Positions 61,852-64,000 of a stretch of DNA of 64,000 nucleotides are shown piece after piece (the first letter of the stretch is position 1; the number at the start of each line of letters is the position of its first letter). Source of the DNA: Candidatus Nitrosomarinus catalina (GTDB lineage Archaea > Thermoproteota > Nitrososphaeria > Nitrososphaerales > Nitrosopumilaceae); assembly GCF_002156965.1 (NCBI RefSeq), contig NZ_CP021324.1, forward strand, positions 1,252,681-1,316,680, given 5' to 3'. Below the pieces are notes generated by a model that was not told the DNA's origin, did not search any database, and saw nothing but the letters and a program-made list of their open reading frames with translations. The position numbers and the translations under genes are program-made.

Positions 61852-62082
61852 TTATTCTGCTTCTTCAGGAGTACTTGATACTTTAGGCATATCAGATTGC
61901 AAAATTTGGATCTTTTGTAATAATTCAGTTCTTAGATCTCTTGCAACCCTTCGTACTGTAGGTCTTGGGACACCAAGTTCATCAACTACTTTTGTATAGA
62001 TGTCTTGTTTGTCAGTAACTCCTTTATCCAAATAGGAATTAATTGCTTCTTTAATTATCGTGCTTTGGTTTGTACGACTCAA
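61852..62082 (-). CDS. Small helix-turn-helix protein (76 aa)
   Basis: A 76-residue protein with a TTG start. Residues 8-50 form a helix-turn-helix: 'IIKEAINSYLDKG', then 'VVDELGVPRPTVRRVARDLR' as the recognition part. An acidic tail follows. Likely a DNA-binding regulator of a type common in this lineage. The 214 bp on to the cyclophilin gene are AT-rich without further signals. Confidence 0.7.
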   Translation of the reverse strand: MSRTNQSTIIKEAINSYLDKGVTDKQDIYTKVVDELGVPRPTVRRVARDLRTELLQKIQILQSDMPKVSSTPEEAE

Positions 62083-62296
62083 TAGATCATATTTCTAATC
62101 GATCTATATAACACTATAACTTGAAAAATTTAAAAAAATAGATATTAAAAATAATTGGAAAAAATTAAATCTTAATTTCTTGACTAACAAATGCAAAAAA
62201 AATTTGTAATTTTTTTAAAAAAATCTAACAAAGTATAGAAAATCTTCAGATGATTTATCAAAAAGACTTTTATGATAATTTAATCTCCAAAACTTT

Positions 62297-62773
62297 GTGA
62301 CTACTGCAAATATTGAAACTAATCATGGAAAAATTTCATTTGAATTATTACCAGACTTGGCTCCAGAAACAGTTAGAAATTTTGAAAAATTAACCAAAGA
62401 TGGATTTTATGACGGAACATTATTTCATAGAGTAATTCCCGGATTTATGATTCAAGGAGGAGACCCAAATACAAAAACTGACAATAAAGGTTCTTGGGGA
62501 ATGGGTGGACCAGGATATAACGTTAAAGCAGAATTTAGTTCAAGATCACATTTACGAGGAATTGTTTCAATGGCAAGAGCACAAGATCCAGATAGTGCAG
62601 GATCACAATTCTTCATTGTAACATCAGATAGTGCATTCTTAGATAGACAATACACAGTGTTTGGTCAAGTCAAAGAAGGAATGGATGTAGCTGATAAAAT
62701 TGTCAATATGGATAAAGATGGAAACGATTGTCCATTAGAAAAAGTTGTAATGACTAAAGTAACTTTAGAATAA
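62297..62773 (+). CDS. Cyclophilin-type peptidyl-prolyl isomerase
   Basis: A 158-residue protein, GTG start. 'FHRVIPGFMIQGGDP' (catalytic Arg), 'GSQFFIVTSDSAFLD' and 'YTVFGQVKEGMDVADKI' are conserved. No signal peptide, so cytoplasmic. Its stop codon is followed directly by the ATG of the PEF-tailed surface protein, with no gap. Confidence 0.95.
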   Translation: MTTANIETNHGKISFELLPDLAPETVRNFEKLTKDGFYDGTLFHRVIPGFMIQGGDPNTKTDNKGSWGMGGPGYNVKAEFSSRSHLRGIVSMARAQDPDSAGSQFFIVTSDSAFLDRQYTVFGQVKEGMDVADKIVNMDKDGNDCPLEKVVMTKVTLE

Positions 62774-63691
62774 ATGAATCACAAAATAATTTCTACAATC
62801 ATAATTTTTGGGCTCATAACTGTAATTCCAACAGTTTATGGTCAATTATCAATTGGTTCTGAAGCACAACAAGAATCAATTGAAGTAAAAATTAATTCAG
62901 ATGGAGAGATTGGGGTTATGCACATAGTAAGTTCTTCAAACATGCCAAGTTCTGTTCCCTTATTTATTGAAGTTGAAAATGAAGAAGATCTTAATGTGAA
63001 GATTACAAACGAATTAGGAGAAGAAATTAATTCAGGAATTGGATATGATGGACTTGGAAAAATAACTATCTTGGTATTACCATCAAAACAGAACACAATA
63101 ATTGAATATAATTTAGAAAATATGAAATTGGAAAATAATTTATTAACTACTGAGATTTCTTATCCTAAAAAATTTTCTGTTTTATTTGATGAAAAAACTA
63201 ATTTGGTATTTGCAAATGACAATATCATATTTTTAGATGATAAAAAAGGATTATCCATTAATGGTGGAGGAAATATGAAAATTCAGTTTTACTCTAATGA
63301 ATCAAAAATAATTAAGAACGTAACATGGGAAGAAAATGAATTTGATGTAGAAATTATTACAGATTCTGAAATTGAAAAATTTAATTTCAATCAACCAGAA
63401 AAAAGTATTAGTTTCCAAGTAAATGATGAAAATAAATTTGTAACAATTACAATGTCAGAAGAATTGTTAGGAGGTCCATATGTTACATTATTAGATGATG
63501 AAAAAATTAAACATGCAAAATCTATTAGAGATGGAGGTATTGTTTCATTGAATTTAAAGCCTGAAACAACAGGTCAAGTTACAATTATTGGAACTACAGT
63601 AATTCCGGAATTTTCGATGTTTATTCCATTAATTATGGGATTTATGATAATTTTGACAGTTCCATTAATGAAAAAGTTTAGTCTCCGCTAG
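62774..63691 (+). CDS. Secreted surface protein with PEF-type sorting tail
   Basis: A 305-residue protein: signal peptide (1-23, ending VYG), a beta-rich ectodomain of about 250 residues without Cys, and a tail 'VIPEFSMFIPLIMGF' followed by a hydrophobic helix and 'MKKFSLR'. This is the PEF(G)-CTERM layout, as at 6660-6753, so an archaeosortase probably processes it. It starts directly after the cyclophilin gene. The 3' end overlaps the zinc-ribbon gene on the other strand by 14 bases. Confidence 0.8.
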   Translation: MNHKIISTIIIFGLITVIPTVYGQLSIGSEAQQESIEVKINSDGEIGVMHIVSSSNMPSSVPLFIEVENEEDLNVKITNELGEEINSGIGYDGLGKITILVLPSKQNTIIEYNLENMKLENNLLTTEISYPKKFSVLFDEKTNLVFANDNIIFLDDKKGLSINGGGNMKIQFYSNESKIIKNVTWEENEFDVEIITDSEIEKFNFNQPEKSISFQVNDENKFVTITMSEELLGGPYVTLLDDEKIKHAKSIRDGGIVSLNLKPETTGQVTIIGTTVIPEFSMFIPLIMGFMIILTVPLMKKFSLR

Positions 63692-63833
63692 AACCACAAG
63701 AGCAAAAACCATATTCATCTATTCTAACATCACACACAGGGCATTTTTCACCATATTCAACTTCCCATGGCTCTTTACCAAAAAGTTTGAAATGATCATC
63801 AATTTCTATTGGAACTTCACGTTTTTTATCCAA
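63678..63833 (-). CDS. Small zinc-ribbon protein (51 aa, TTG start)
   Basis: A frame of 51 codons from TTG 63833 to TAA 63678-63680; an in-frame stop lies 21-24 bases upstream of the TTG, so no longer start exists. Two Cys pairs, CPVC and CSC near the C-terminus, make a likely zinc ribbon. The rest is acidic and aromatic ('HFKLFGKEPWEVEYGEK'). Not recognised. Confidence 0.6.
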   Translation of the reverse strand: MDKKREVPIEIDDHFKLFGKEPWEVEYGEKCPVCDVRIDEYGFCSCGSSGD

Positions 63834-63880
63834 TGATTTGTATAGATATAGAAACTATACATAGATTATCTGAGAAAATT

Positions 63881-64000
63881 ATGAAAATAGAATGCGGTTG
63901 TCATTGTATAAAGTGTAAAAGCACAAATCTGGAATCAAATAAAATAGGAATTACTGAAAAAGATGGATATTTTGACATGCATCACACGTGTCAAGAATGT
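63881..64000 (+). CDS. Cys-rich protein, N-terminal part (cut by window edge)
   Basis: ATG 63881 opens a frame of 40 codons to the window end. It has Cys in 'ECGCHCIKCKS' and again in 'HHTCQEC', with a likely zinc-ribbon fold (CxC, CxxC, then CxxC). It is divergent from the zinc-ribbon gene at 63833. Only the first part is visible. Confidence 0.55.
   Translation, partial: MKIECGCHCIKCKSTNLESNKIGITEKDGYFDMHHTCQEC

Noticed and set aside
62140-62240. Short A/T-run hairpins before the cyclophilin gene as terminator or riboswitch
   Set aside because: The stretch is almost pure A/T, so apparent pairings are expected by chance and no conserved core is visible.
1-64000. CRISPR array, insertion sequence, prophage or integrase
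   Set aside because: No regularly spaced repeats, transposase or integrase reading frames, and no terminal repeats around a mobile gene were seen. The large inverted repeat lies inside coding genes and lacks a recombinase.

Overview
The window comes from an ammonia-oxidising archaeon of the Nitrosopumilus/Nitrosarchaeum type (Nitrososphaerota, formerly Thaumarchaeota). This is inferred from gene content and composition. The DNA is very AT-rich. The lineage markers are sn-glycerol-1-phosphate dehydrogenase, an A-type ATP synthase, pantoate kinase with phosphopantothenate synthetase, aCPSF1 ribonuclease, a proteasome beta subunit, SepF, an Amt ammonium transporter, blue-copper proteins, and cell-surface proteins with W-rich repeats, CFI-box tails or PEFG-type tails. 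Many genes start with TTG, and several TATA boxes lie about 25-30 bp from a start codon, which suggests leaderless transcripts. No amo, rRNA, CRISPR or transposase genes are present.

Layout. 0-15.4 kb is a cell-surface and copper/metal region. It holds three paralogous secreted proteins, three CFI-box proteins, two cupredoxins, a CopC-CopD-propeller fusion, and a Znu-type metal transporter opposite a NikR-like regulator. It is full of duplicated DNA. A perfect 237-bp inverted repeat (5507-5743 and 13498-13734) encloses about 7.75 kb. A deletion remnant of a copper-protein gene sits beside its left arm. Cell-surface ectodomains and C-terminal tails look shuffled between genes.

15.4-30 kb carries a LON-domain protein, divergent pyrB and pyrI, the ATP synthase genes (E-A-B-D-43aa-K on minus, I divergent, C detached at 28 kb), a rhodanese, Amt and a Cas4-like nuclease. 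30-42 kb carries a 36-residue membrane peptide, a UMP kinase/HD hydrolase/thymidylate kinase operon, Hsp20, a UbiB-type kinase, an FtsX/LolD-type ABC system with surface proteins, a double-Lrp regulator and a Nudix hydrolase. 42-47.5 kb is a compact CoA operon (pantoate kinase, phosphopantothenate synthetase, PanB, CoaBC) ending in a methyltransferase gene. 47.5-64 kb is mostly housekeeping: peptidase, PP-loop tRNA enzyme, SepF, aCPSF1, proteasome, G1P dehydrogenase, FKBP, aminotransferase, NadM, RtcA, BluB and cyclophilin. It also has two tRNAs, one with a 19-nt D-loop intron, and several Cys-rich mini-proteins.

The most notable unit is the 1-15 kb surface/copper locus. Its repeat layout would let recombination flip the central segment and move the full-length copper-protein gene from behind one CFI-box gene to behind another. 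One cupredoxin there has Asp in place of the copper-ligand Cys.
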